This document shows, in pieces, positions 16,561 to 25,491 of a stretch of 64,000 bases of DNA. A program made the translations under genes and the position numbers. Every line of letters begins with the position of its first letter. Position 1 is the first letter of the stretch. Where the stretch lies: assembly GCA_965243835.1 (NCBI GenBank), contig OZ251578.1, positions 620,001 through 684,000 on the forward strand. Direction: 5' to 3'. The DNA is from G965202665 sp965243835 (lineage in GTDB: Bacteria > Actinomycetota > Acidimicrobiia > Spongiisociales > Spongiisociaceae). The notes under the pieces were generated by a model. That model worked only from the letters and a program-made list of their open reading frames with translations, was not told where the DNA came from and searched no databases.

Positions 16561-18398
16561 ACGCCCACCCTCTGATGCTTCTTTTCGGCCTCCCAAGCCG
16601 CCCGCGCCACCCGGACGTCGACCCGGTCGCTCACTTCGGGGACGCCCACTTCCCACCAGGCGCCGCCTTCGGTCCAGGCGTACTGGTCGATGTCCATCAC
16701 GATCGCGTAGCTGCGGTCGGAGGCTTTGGCCCGCCGCCAAGCGTCCGGCAGGTCCTCCAAACGTTCCACCTTCTCCGCCGCCGCCCCCAAGGAGGCGGCG
16801 TGGGCGACGAAATCCACCCGGCGGTAGTCGGTGTGACGGGTGGTGCGCAACAGGTTGTTGAACTCGGCCCCGCCGGTGTTGACCTGCAACCGGTTTATGA
16901 CCGCGAACCCTTCGTTGTCCATCACCAAGAAAATCACCTTGTGTCCGGTCATCACCGTGGAATAGATATCGGTGTTCATCAGCAGGTAGGAGCCGTCCCC
17001 CACCCAGGCGATCACGTCCCCCTCCCGGGCCATGGCCGCCCCCCATGCCCCGCCGATTTCGTAGCCCATCGTGGAATAGCCGTACTCCGAGTCGAAACTC
17101 CCCACCGACTTGCTGCGCCAGCCCATGGACAGCTCCCCGGGCAGTCCGCCCGCCGCCGACAGGCAGTAGTCGTCGGCGTCGCACAGTTCGTTTATCACCT
17201 GAATGACCTGGGCGTAGGCCGGTTTGTCCGTCACCGGGCGGGTCTTCCACGAATCCAGGTAATCGTGCCAGCTTTTGATGTGCTCCTGCGCGGAGCGCAA
17301 CCAGTCCCCGGGGGCCCGGTAGTCCCCCAGCCGCTCGTCGATGGCCCGCAACGACGCCAGGGCGTCGCCGATCACCGGATGCGACATTTGCTTGTGGGCG
17401 TCCCAGCGGGCGGTGTTGATGGAAACGAAGCGCACCCGGGGGTTTTTGAACACCGACCAGGAGCCGGTGGTGAAATCCTGCAGGCGGGTGCCCACCCCCA
17501 GGACCAAGTCGGCGTCGTCGGCTACCGCGTTGGCGGCGGCGGAACCGGTCACCCCGATGGGCCCGGCGTAGTTGGGGTGGTCGTGCACCAGGGCGGCTTT
17601 GCCGGCCACGGTTTCCACCACCGGCACGCCCCGTCGTTCCGCAAAGTCGGCCAAAGCCTCCGCCGCCCCCGAATAGTGGACGCCGCCCCCGGCGATGATG
17701 AGCGGCGCCGCGGCCCCGGCCAGCAGGTCGGCGGCCTGTTCCACGTCGCGCGGGTCCGGGCCCGGGCGGCGAACGTAATGAAGCCGCCGGTCGAAGAAGC
17801 GGGCCGGGTAGTCGTAGGCTTCGGCCTGAATGTCCTGGGGGAGGGCGAAGAAGGCGGGGCCGCGGCTGGCCGGGTCCAGCATCACCGCCAAGGCCTGGGG
17901 CAGGGACTGGATGATCTGCTCCGGGCGGGTGATGCGGTCCCAGAATCTGCTCACCGGTTTAAACGTGTCGCACACGGTGATGGTCGGGTCGGAGAACACC
18001 TCCACCTGTTGCAACACCGGGTCCACGATTCGGTGCTGGTAGGTGTCGCCGGAGAAAATCAGCAGGGGCAACCGGTCGGCGTGGGCCACCGCGGCCGCGG
18101 TGACCATGTTGGTGCAACCCGGGCCGATGGAAGAGGCGGCGATCATAATCCGCCGACCCCGCATTGCTTTGGCGTAGGCCACCGCCGCCAAGGCCATGGA
18201 CTGCTCGTTGTGGCCCCGCCAGGTGGGGAGGAGCTCCTGCACCGGTTCCAAGGCTTCGGCCAGGCAGGTTACGTTGCCGTGGCCGAAGATGCCGAACGCG
18301 CCGGCGAACACCGGAACCTGTTCCCCGTCCACTTCGGTGTACTGGTTGACCAGCCACTTGACGATGGCTTGGGCGGCGGTGAGCCTGATTGTTTCCAC
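16557..18398 (-). CDS. iolD: 3D-(3,5/4)-trihydroxycyclohexane-1,2-dione hydrolase IolD
   Basis: Thiamine-diphosphate enzyme that opens the ring of the diketo-inositol intermediate to 5-deoxy-glucuronate. The three-domain TPP architecture is complete: the N-terminal domain with catalytic Glu (HNEQSMALAAVAYAKA), the central domain with GVGTRLQDFTTGSW, and the C-terminal TPP-Mg motif GDGSYLLMNTD through MDNEGFAVINRLQ. Length (613) is typical. It starts 12 bp after the Gfo/Idh dehydrogenase gene and ends in a 4-base overlap with iolB. Confidence 0.96.
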   Translation of the reverse strand: METIRLTAAQAIVKWLVNQYTEVDGEQVPVFAGAFGIFGHGNVTCLAEALEPVQELLPTWRGHNEQSMALAAVAYAKAMRGRRIMIAASSIGPGCTNMVTAAAVAHADRLPLLIFSGDTYQHRIVDPVLQQVEVFSDPTITVCDTFKPVSRFWDRITRPEQIIQSLPQALAVMLDPASRGPAFFALPQDIQAEAYDYPARFFDRRLHYVRRPGPDPRDVEQAADLLAGAAAPLIIAGGGVHYSGAAEALADFAERRGVPVVETVAGKAALVHDHPNYAGPIGVTGSAAANAVADDADLVLGVGTRLQDFTTGSWSVFKNPRVRFVSINTARWDAHKQMSHPVIGDALASLRAIDERLGDYRAPGDWLRSAQEHIKSWHDYLDSWKTRPVTDKPAYAQVIQVINELCDADDYCLSAAGGLPGELSMGWRSKSVGSFDSEYGYSTMGYEIGGAWGAAMAREGDVIAWVGDGSYLLMNTDIYSTVMTGHKVIFLVMDNEGFAVINRLQVNTGGAEFNNLLRTTRHTDYRRVDFVAHAASLGAAAEKVERLEDLPDAWRRAKASDRSYAIVMDIDQYAWTEGGAWWEVGVPEVSDRVDVRVARAAWEAEKKHQRVGV

Positions 18399-18410
18399 TT
18401 CTTTCCTCCC

Positions 18411-19586
18411 TCAATCGATGCGTAGTGATTTTACGCTTTCCCACTGTTCGCTGTCCCAGGAACGGGCCATGGCCGCCGCCACCCCGGCGTTGGACAGGGC
18501 GTCCTCGAATCCGGGGCGATGCGGGCGTTCCGCGGCCGCCGACCGGAGAAACTCGTAGGCCTCGAAGATTTTCAAATCTTCGAAGCCGATGGAGTTCCCG
18601 CCGCCGGGCACGATATTCCCATGCCGGTAGAAAGATTCGCCGGCCAGCACCTCGATGAAGCCGTCTTCGGGTTGCTCTTCCGGCAGATAAAGTCGCAACT
18701 GGTTGAGTTTTTCGTGATCCCAGCAGGCGGCCCCCCGGGAGCCGTTCACCTCGAAGGCCATCTGGCTTTGCGGGCCGAAAATGGAGCGGTCCGCTTCCAG
18801 GGTTCCCCGGGCGCCGCAGGCGAACTCCGCCAAGGCCGCCACGTAGTCCTCGTTGGTGACCTCGCCGGTCGGGTCGCCCGGCTTCCCCCGGTCGTAGTGG
18901 GAGGCCCCCGGCCCGGGCAGGGGGCGTTCCCGGACGAATATTTCCTTGGCCGCCACCACCCGGGTGATGGGCCCGTACAGGAACTGGGCCATGTCGATGG
19001 CGTGCGTCATAATGTCGCTCAGCGCCCCGTGGCCCGACTCCTCATGCAGGAAGCGCCAGGTGAGCAGGCCCAGCCGATCCCGTCCGTACATCGTGAAAAA
19101 CCGGCCCCGGTAATGGGTGGGGCGGCCCATCCGCCCCTCGTCGATCAGCTGTTTGACGTACTGCACCATCGGGGCCCACCGGTAGTTGTAGCCGCAACCG
19201 GTGATGATTCCCGCCCGGCGGGCCGCGGCTTCCAGGGCGGCGGTGGCGGAGGGACTGATCCCCACCGGTTTCTCGCAGAAAATGTGTTTCCCGGCGGCGG
19301 CGGCCGCGGCGCCTATTTCCTGGTGGAGGGTGTTGGGGGCGGTGATGTCGATGACGTCGATATCCGGGCGTTCTACGACTTCCCGCCAGTCGGCGGAGGC
19401 GGATTCATAGCCGAAGTCGTTCATCGCCCGCTCCCGGCGCTCCCGGTGGGGTTCGGCCACCGCCGCCAAGACGGGGCGCACCGGCGTATCGGGGAAGTAG
19501 ACGGGAATGGAACGGTAGGCGCGGGAATGGGACTGTCCCATCCATCCGAACCCGATCAGTCCGATGCGGAGCCGTTTTTCCGTCAT
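18411..19586 (-). CDS. Gfo/Idh/MocA dehydrogenase (inositol dehydrogenase-like)
   Basis: NAD(P)-dependent sugar or polyol dehydrogenase. An N-terminal Rossmann fold starts with GLIGFGWMGQSHSRAY, the family EKP motif appears as CEKPVGIS with the lysine present, and the substrate domain has HAIDMAQFLYG. In this operon the obvious role is oxidation of myo-inositol or an epimer to the inosose consumed downstream; the dehydratase IolE is not in the window. The family is broad, so the exact substrate is inferred from context. It lies 19 bp after the hydroxyacid dehydrogenase gene. Confidence 0.88.
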   Translation of the reverse strand: MTEKRLRIGLIGFGWMGQSHSRAYRSIPVYFPDTPVRPVLAAVAEPHRERRERAMNDFGYESASADWREVVERPDIDVIDITAPNTLHQEIGAAAAAAGKHIFCEKPVGISPSATAALEAAARRAGIITGCGYNYRWAPMVQYVKQLIDEGRMGRPTHYRGRFFTMYGRDRLGLLTWRFLHEESGHGALSDIMTHAIDMAQFLYGPITRVVAAKEIFVRERPLPGPGASHYDRGKPGDPTGEVTNEDYVAALAEFACGARGTLEADRSIFGPQSQMAFEVNGSRGAACWDHEKLNQLRLYLPEEQPEDGFIEVLAGESFYRHGNIVPGGGNSIGFEDLKIFEAYEFLRSAAAERPHRPGFEDALSNAGVAAAMARSWDSEQWESVKSLRID

Positions 19587-19605
19587 GCGGGCGGTGGTTT
19601 GCTTG

Positions 19606-20598
19606 TCATTTCCCCTTCTCCCAACGGGCGCGCACCTTCTCCCAGGCGTCGCCGTTAATCAGGTTAGGGGGGCGTTCGCCGTTCAGGACCGTTAAAACCT
19701 GTTCCAGGGCGACGGCGAAGATGCGCCGGCGGCCTTCGCCGGTGCCGGAGGCGATGTGGGGGGTGACGACCGCACAGGGGCGGTGCAACAGCGGATGATC
19801 GGCGGGGAGCGGTTCGGGTTCGGTTACGTCCAGGCCCGCCCCGAACAGATGTCCGCGGTCCAGGGCGTCCAGCAGGGCCTCCTGATCCACCAGCGAACCG
19901 CGGGAGGTGTTGATGAACACCGCCCCCGGTTTCATCCGGGCGAAGGCGCGGGCGTCGAACAGGCGGCGGGTGTCCGGGGAGGCGGGGAGGTGCGCCGATA
20001 TCACATCGCCGGCCGCCAGCAACTCGTCCAGGGCGGCTACTCTCCGCACCGGGGGCGGAAATTGGTCGTCGGCGAGGTAGGGGTCGTAGGCGATCGGTTG
20101 CATGCCCAGCCCCGCCCCGGCCCGCGCCACCCGCCGGGCGATCCGTCCGAATCCGACCAGCCCCAGGGTTTTGCCGTCCAACTCCACCGCCTCGTGTTTT
20201 TGGTAATAGTCGCCGCACGCGTTGCGCAGGCGGTTGCCGGATTGCACGATCCGCTTGCAGGCGGCCAGCATCAGGGCCAGCGTGTGTTCGGCGGTGGAAA
20301 CGGTGGGGCCCTCCGGGGTGTTGCACACCGCGATCCCCCGGCGGTCGGCGGCCTCCACATCCACCGTGTCGTAGCCGATCCCGGTTCGGCACACCACCAG
20401 CAGATCCGGGGCCCGGTCGAACTGGGCCGCGCCGTACCGGCGGGAGCCGGCCAGAACCGCCTGCGCCCCCTCTAGGCCCTCATAAGCCTGCTCGGAGTCG
20501 GCCGCTTCCCGGTGCGGACCCAAAACCTCCGCGTCGGCGGGCACCAGCGGAGCCAGGTCGGGGCCGGGTCGGCGTTCAAACCAGATGCGGCGTTTCAC
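19606..20598 (-). CDS. D-2-hydroxyacid dehydrogenase family protein
   Basis: 330-residue NAD-dependent dehydrogenase of the phosphoglycerate/glyoxylate reductase family. Signatures: NTPEGPTVSTAEHTLALML, NAD-binding GLVGFGRIARRVARAG, catalytic Arg in NTSRGSLVDQEALLDAL, Glu in GLDVTEPEPLP and His in VVTPHIAS. The substrate cannot be read from sequence; location suggests a keto-acid step in polyol or inositol metabolism. The GTG start overlaps the methyltransferase stop by four bases (GTGA), so its translation is tied to a gene of unrelated function. Confidence 0.9.
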   Translation of the reverse strand: MKRRIWFERRPGPDLAPLVPADAEVLGPHREAADSEQAYEGLEGAQAVLAGSRRYGAAQFDRAPDLLVVCRTGIGYDTVDVEAADRRGIAVCNTPEGPTVSTAEHTLALMLAACKRIVQSGNRLRNACGDYYQKHEAVELDGKTLGLVGFGRIARRVARAGAGLGMQPIAYDPYLADDQFPPPVRRVAALDELLAAGDVISAHLPASPDTRRLFDARAFARMKPGAVFINTSRGSLVDQEALLDALDRGHLFGAGLDVTEPEPLPADHPLLHRPCAVVTPHIASGTGEGRRRIFAVALEQVLTVLNGERPPNLINGDAWEKVRARWEKGK

Positions 20599-23510
20599 GC
20601 CGCCCCTTTTTCCCGGAGTCGGGCGGAGTCGGGGCGGGTGGATTTGCCGCCGTGCACGGAAGGTTCGGAGCACCATTGCCTGCGCAACACGTCCAGCGGT
20701 TCCATGATTTCCTCCGGCAGACCCAGCAGGTTGACCAGCACTTCCCGGTCCAGTTGTCGGCGTGCCTGGTCCCGGTAGGCTTCGTTGGCGGGCAGAAATT
20801 CCAGCCCGACCAGCTCGTTGAAGATACGTTCCGCCTTTTTCAGTTGGATGGGGGTGAGCCGGCGCGGGTCCAACACCGGCAAATCGGGAAGGGCGGTGAT
20901 TGAGATGACGGCGCGGCCCAGCTGTTGGCGCGACCCCGCCCACCACCAGCACATTAATCCCAGGGTGGTGTTGGCCCATAGCAGCAACGGAATCTCCCAG
21001 TTCCTTTTCTCGGGCTGGAAACCGGGCCAAGCTCGTCCGCCGATTACCCGTTCCGGAGTGAAACAGGCGGCTAATCCTTGCGAGTTGAGCGTGAAGTCCA
21101 CGGTGAAATGCAGGCGGGTGGCCGTTTGCCACACCGCCGCCGCGTCATGCTGTCTTCCCTTGCGCACCCGGCCGTAGCTGTCGGGCTCCACCACCAAGCG
21201 GCGTTCGCGTTTGGCGTTGTGATTCCAGAGCAACGGGTATTCGGGAACTCCCGACAGGGGGCGTATTTCAAACGGCCCTCTTATTTCACCGCCGGCCTGG
21301 GGTTTGGCCCCTATATCGCGCGACACCAATCCGCGCTCGCCTAGTTGCGAGAGGGTCGTCGTAAAAAGCACATGTTCGTGGCCGCGCGGCAGTAACAAAT
21401 TGTCGCCGGCAAGGGCGGTCATAGTGGTTGCCAAGCCCGGTTCGGCGATGCCCGCTACGCCTTTGCCGTCCATAATGGACTCTTGCAGCCACACTCCCAC
21501 CGGGTGGTCTCCTACTTCCAGGAAACCGGATTTTTCTTTGTCGGGCAGTGATTGCCTGATCAGGCGGGCTATTTCCATCGCCTCGGGCAGGCTCTCCGGT
21601 CTCCGGTACAGGTTCACAAACCGGGCTTGGCCGTCCCCCTGGCCGGTGTTTTTGACGGCCGTTATTACCATATCGGCCATGCCGGTGTCCGCCGAAAAAG
21701 CCCGGTCGGTGGGGGAGGAGGCGGCGATGGAGATAATGGTTACGTTGGCGTAGTCGGAGGCCAGCAACTCCCGCAGTTTGCGCCACGACTGGCCGGCGAT
21801 GAGGGTGAATGGCAACACCAAGGCCAGCGCTCCCCCCTCTTTCAGTTTGACATGGGCCAGATCCGCGAAGTCCGATCCCAGTCCGGCGTTGCCGTCCCCC
21901 ACCGATTTGTCCAAGGCCTTGCGGGCCGCCTTGAGGCGAACCCCCATCTGGCGTTGGGTATTCGGGTCGTTGCCCAGTCCGGCGAAGTCGGGTCGGGGCA
22001 CGATGGCGGATTCGTGGTTGGTGGGGCGGGTGAACGGCGGGTTCATTATCATCAGGTCCAGAGAGGAGTCGGACAGATGCAGTTCCGCCTGGTCCGATTG
22101 GCCTCTTCCGTGCGTCATTTCCGACCCGGTTTCGAACAACGTCTGCGCCGAATTCTTGTCCAGCAGTTCCAGGGAGCCTATTTTCGGCCCCGTGCCGTCG
22201 GAGTTCCCGTAGGCCATTGTGTGCACCCGGGTGTTGCCGAAAGGAAGGCCGGGGTGGGCGGAGGCCAGTTGGGAGGCGGTGAGGTGGGCGGCGGCGGGCA
22301 TGACATCGGCCGCGATCAGGCTGTGCTCGATCATCGGCGCGTGCAGGGCCTGGTCGTCCCCCCCGGCGCGGCGGTGCCGGGAGCGCACGCTTTGGTAGGC
22401 GGCTGACAGCAGGGCGCCGGTGCCGCAGGCCAGATCGGCGATCCGCAACCCTTTGACCGCCGCCGGGTCGGCCCAATCGACGGCAAGTTGCGAACAGGCC
22501 AGCTCTGCCATCATCGCCGCCGAGGCGGGCAGGGTGTAGAAGGTGGCCAGGAACTTGCGGTCGGCGATCAATTGCTGGAACATCCGCCCGGACAGATCGT
22601 GCATGGTGGTGACCCCCAACCCGTCCAGGGCGGTTGCGGCTTGGGCGGCCTGCGTGGCGACCTCGTCGGCATAGGGGACGGGGATCGGCCGGAGCAGACC
22701 GATGGCCAGATGAAATATGGGCCAGTAGTTGATGTCCAGGATGTCCCGCCAGCACTCCAAAATATCTTGTTTATGCAAAATGTTTCTTTTGACTATGCCG
22801 TCCCTGCGCAAATCCTCGGTGGCCGGAATTTCGGAATGGAGGGCGATAGCGTTGTGAAACACCATGGCGTTGACGATGATGGCCGCCGCCATGCGGGAGG
22901 TTTGCTCTCCGTCTTCCTGATGCAGCGCTTCGGCCATTTTGGCCAGCCGCGCCGGACGGAGTTCCCGGCGGAGGCGATAGGCGATTTGCGATACCGCCTG
23001 TTCCAGTTGGCTGAGGCCCGCGGCCAGCGCCTGCTCGGAGATGGCGATGTTCTCGCACAGGTTGGCCAGGTCGTCCATGCCGCCCCGCAACCAACCCCGG
23101 GCGGGCCACCGGACCGGGGAGCCGGTGCGGTCCAGCGACCAGGATGCGAAGCGGTACGCGTGGTTTTCTTCCACCGCCTCCGGCAACCGACCCTGGTTGA
23201 TTTCCGCGAGGCGGCCGGGGAGGCGCAGGGCCACTACGTGCTCCACCGTTCCGCCCCCTTCCGACAGGGCGACCCCCAGTCGCGCCCGGGCCTCCCGTTC
23301 CACGCGGGAGGCGGGTTCCAACTCGGCTTCGATGATGACCGGCCCCCCGCTGCGGTGCTCCAACAGGATGTCGGGGCGCTTGCCCGGCTGGCCGGCGATG
23401 GTTCGGGTCTGCTCGGAGCCGGCCTTCCACAGCGGATGGCGCCTGTCCAAGGCCCGGGCCACTATGCCGTTCACATAGGGCTCGGTGTTGCGACGATGCC
23501 GGGCGGTCAT
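20595..23510 (-). CDS. N-6 adenine DNA methyltransferase, large single-chain type
   Basis: 971-residue protein. The methyltransferase core has motif I DLACGTGALL (about residue 359) and motif IV NPPF (about 490), both diagnostic of gamma-type N6-adenine methylases as in type I M or type IIG enzymes. The N-terminal 120 residues contain RPDILLEHRSGGPVIIEAELE, which looks like a PD-(D/E)xK nuclease core but with Glu where the catalytic Lys should be. The C-terminal 400 residues may be a target-recognition domain. No separate R or S gene is adjacent. Role inferred: DNA modification or phage defence. A TATAAT box lies about 70 bp upstream. Confidence 0.88.
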   Translation of the reverse strand: MTARHRRNTEPYVNGIVARALDRRHPLWKAGSEQTRTIAGQPGKRPDILLEHRSGGPVIIEAELEPASRVEREARARLGVALSEGGGTVEHVVALRLPGRLAEINQGRLPEAVEENHAYRFASWSLDRTGSPVRWPARGWLRGGMDDLANLCENIAISEQALAAGLSQLEQAVSQIAYRLRRELRPARLAKMAEALHQEDGEQTSRMAAAIIVNAMVFHNAIALHSEIPATEDLRRDGIVKRNILHKQDILECWRDILDINYWPIFHLAIGLLRPIPVPYADEVATQAAQAATALDGLGVTTMHDLSGRMFQQLIADRKFLATFYTLPASAAMMAELACSQLAVDWADPAAVKGLRIADLACGTGALLSAAYQSVRSRHRRAGGDDQALHAPMIEHSLIAADVMPAAAHLTASQLASAHPGLPFGNTRVHTMAYGNSDGTGPKIGSLELLDKNSAQTLFETGSEMTHGRGQSDQAELHLSDSSLDLMIMNPPFTRPTNHESAIVPRPDFAGLGNDPNTQRQMGVRLKAARKALDKSVGDGNAGLGSDFADLAHVKLKEGGALALVLPFTLIAGQSWRKLRELLASDYANVTIISIAASSPTDRAFSADTGMADMVITAVKNTGQGDGQARFVNLYRRPESLPEAMEIARLIRQSLPDKEKSGFLEVGDHPVGVWLQESIMDGKGVAGIAEPGLATTMTALAGDNLLLPRGHEHVLFTTTLSQLGERGLVSRDIGAKPQAGGEIRGPFEIRPLSGVPEYPLLWNHNAKRERRLVVEPDSYGRVRKGRQHDAAAVWQTATRLHFTVDFTLNSQGLAACFTPERVIGGRAWPGFQPEKRNWEIPLLLWANTTLGLMCWWWAGSRQQLGRAVISITALPDLPVLDPRRLTPIQLKKAERIFNELVGLEFLPANEAYRDQARRQLDREVLVNLLGLPEEIMEPLDVLRRQWCSEPSVHGGKSTRPDSARLREKGAA

Positions 23511-23579
23511 AGCTGGGTCCCTTCCGTTTCGGGCCGGGGCGGGCGGTCCAGGTCGGCCCCTCGGCGCGGTGCGTTAGGC

Positions 23580-23585
23580 ATTATA
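23580..23585 (-). promoter_or_regulatory. -10 box upstream of the DNA methyltransferase
   Basis: TATAAT on the reverse strand, about 70 bp before the ATG. The -35 region (AAAACA/TAAAAC) matches consensus poorly, so the promoter may need an activator or be weak. It falls between the arms of a 9-bp inverted repeat and the gene. Confidence 0.45.
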
Positions 23586-23602
23586 CGATACTCCGTTGGG
23601 TT

Positions 23603-23669
23603 GTTTTACCACCAACCTAGAACCCCCCTGTGACACTTCCCGGTTGTTGCGCATAATCCCTGGTAAAAC
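23603..23669. repeat. 9-bp inverted repeat, possible operator
   Basis: GTTTTACCA (23603-23611) and TGGTAAAAC (23661-23669) are perfect inverted copies separated by 49 bp, upstream of the methyltransferase promoter and downstream of the ATPase gene. AT-rich GCATAAT also occurs twice nearby. Could be a regulator site; no protein evidence. Confidence 0.4.
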
Positions 23670-23697
23670 GCATAATTGCCGTCCCCGGCCCGCGTCC

Positions 23698-25368
23698 TCA
23701 ACCCCGGGCCAGTTCGTGGATGCGATCTAGCATGCCTACTACCTCCGGATGAATCTCGTCGGGCTCCATCACGCTCGCCACGAGGTAAAGGTCCCGTTTG
23801 GGAGTGGGTTTTCCGACCTTGGTCAGCAACGGCTCTAAAAATTCGGTACTAGCCTTGACCCTGACTAGAGAAACATGGTCGCCAAACGGATCAGCTCCGG
23901 GAGGGATCTGCCTATCGAACTCTTGGTCGATGATTTGTCCCATCAAGGTTTCCGTTACCGGATGGGCTTCCGGGCTTATGAATCTCTTGATAGCCTCCGG
24001 AATCAAGAGGTAGTTTTCTATCTCGTAACGTTTCCATCGTGCGACTTCCAAGCCTTTTTTAAGGAACTCCGCGTCAGGTTCATCCCGGTTATCTCCATCA
24101 AGCAAACAAAGAGCTCTCATCTTGGGTTCCACAGCCCGAATCGCAAAAAAATGCTTTCGAGCATCACTGAGATTGCGGCCCCCCAGTACATGGACGAAAG
24201 GACGGGATAAATATTCTTGGGAAGGATGTTTGAGTACCCGCGCCCACTGAAATAGAATCGAAGAATCGGTTTGTCCTTCCACATATAGGATGGCCCCGGT
24301 TTCTTGTGCGAGCAGAATATCAGTAGTGCTGATATGTTTCAAGGCTTGTCGTAGTTGTTTACGTTCCGTCTTGTCAGTAAGGGCTCGCGGATTGTTTTCA
24401 AGAAATCCAATAACGCGCTCGGGATCTGTGGCGTCCAATACTACTTCGGAATGGGTAGCGATTATTACTTGCCCTTTATCTTTGCGTGTCACACGGCGGA
24501 TCAGTTGATGCAACTGTCCTTGGAGGAAAACATGTTGATGGGCATCCGGTTCGTCGATTAGAAAAACAGATGCCGGACGAGCGTATAGAAAGGCAAGTAC
24601 CAGCAACACCTGCAAGGTGCCGCTTCCCGTATTGGCCAAATCCAAGGGGCGACCGCCTTCGGTGGGACGATATTCGCATAAAATATATGGCTGGGCGGCG
24701 GAATAAACCGGTTTTTGTAAGTCAATATTAAACAGTTCCTTGATATGTCCGGTTAGGGATTCCCACTCGTCTTTAGCAGACACTTCCCACAGCAGGTTGC
24801 GCAGTATGTCGCCCGCCCTGCCTTCCCCGATCAGCAAGTCTTGCATGCCGCGCTCGTGTCGGGGTTCGTCGCGGGCGATGCCGGACAAGGACGGGATCAG
24901 AACTACCGAATGTTCCATAGCCGATTTGGGCGGAAAATCCTGTAAGGCCGCAACTTGCAGGTTGGCGGCGCCCAATGGGCGGACATAGAAAAGCTCCGGG
25001 TTGGCGTATTGGAATTCCAACCCGCATTCCCATTGCCGGCCCTCGGTTTCTCCCTCCACTATGATCTCGATCAGCCGGGACGGTCCGGGCCCGGCGGGGC
25101 TCGAAACCTTGCGGTCTTGCCAGAGCAGGTTCATTTCCCGGAGCGGCACGGCGGTGAACTCGAGCCGTGAGACGGACACGCCGGTCCGCTTGGCCTTGCG
25201 GCCTCGTTGCGCCACCCAGTGGTCCAGGCCCATGCGCCAGGTGACGATGGCTTGCAGGAGGGTGGATTTGCCGGAGTTGTTGGGGCCGGCGAGCACCACC
25301 GAGTCGTGCAGGTCGAATACCTGTTCGGTGAACCGCTTGAAGTTCCTGATCGTCAGACGTTTTATCAT
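23698..25368 (-). CDS. OLD-like AAA ATPase with TOPRIM nuclease domain
   Basis: 556-residue protein of the overcoming-lysogenization-defect type. An SMC/RecF-like ATPase half has Walker A GPNNSGKST (residues about 28-36), a signature-like LANTGSGTLQVL and Walker B VFLIDEPDAHQH, then THSEVVLD. The TOPRIM half carries LYVEGQTD (Glu364) and LCLLDGDNRD. OLD-family enzymes cleave or nick DNA and are common in phage defence (for example GajA). A direct partner such as a UvrD helicase is absent; the next gene on the strand is a DNA methyltransferase. The central part has lower GC than its neighbours, consistent with transfer. Confidence 0.87.
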   Translation of the reverse strand: MIKRLTIRNFKRFTEQVFDLHDSVVLAGPNNSGKSTLLQAIVTWRMGLDHWVAQRGRKAKRTGVSVSRLEFTAVPLREMNLLWQDRKVSSPAGPGPSRLIEIIVEGETEGRQWECGLEFQYANPELFYVRPLGAANLQVAALQDFPPKSAMEHSVVLIPSLSGIARDEPRHERGMQDLLIGEGRAGDILRNLLWEVSAKDEWESLTGHIKELFNIDLQKPVYSAAQPYILCEYRPTEGGRPLDLANTGSGTLQVLLVLAFLYARPASVFLIDEPDAHQHVFLQGQLHQLIRRVTRKDKGQVIIATHSEVVLDATDPERVIGFLENNPRALTDKTERKQLRQALKHISTTDILLAQETGAILYVEGQTDSSILFQWARVLKHPSQEYLSRPFVHVLGGRNLSDARKHFFAIRAVEPKMRALCLLDGDNRDEPDAEFLKKGLEVARWKRYEIENYLLIPEAIKRFISPEAHPVTETLMGQIIDQEFDRQIPPGADPFGDHVSLVRVKASTEFLEPLLTKVGKPTPKRDLYLVASVMEPDEIHPEVVGMLDRIHELARG

Positions 25369-25491
25369 CGGGGCTCCCTGCCCGGCGGGGTCGGCGGCTA
25401 TTGTTTAGACGAGAACAGGATACCGAATAACAATACGCGCCGGGGAAACCGCCCCCGGTCCCGGCTATCCGAAAAGCAGGAAAGAGGTGCA

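Noticed and set aside
15700..17250. Long 516-codon extension of iolB
   Set aside because: The extra N-terminal part reads antiphase through iolD; the GTG at 16560 gives the family length and a GTGA coupling.
20595..23510. Methylase as BREX PglX or a type I M subunit
   Set aside because: No BREX genes (brxC, pglZ) or hsdS/hsdR nearby, and length and domain order fit a single-chain enzyme better.
23698..25368. ATPase/TOPRIM gene as GajA of a Gabija system
   Set aside because: No GajB-type UvrD helicase is adjacent; the following gene is a DNA methyltransferase.
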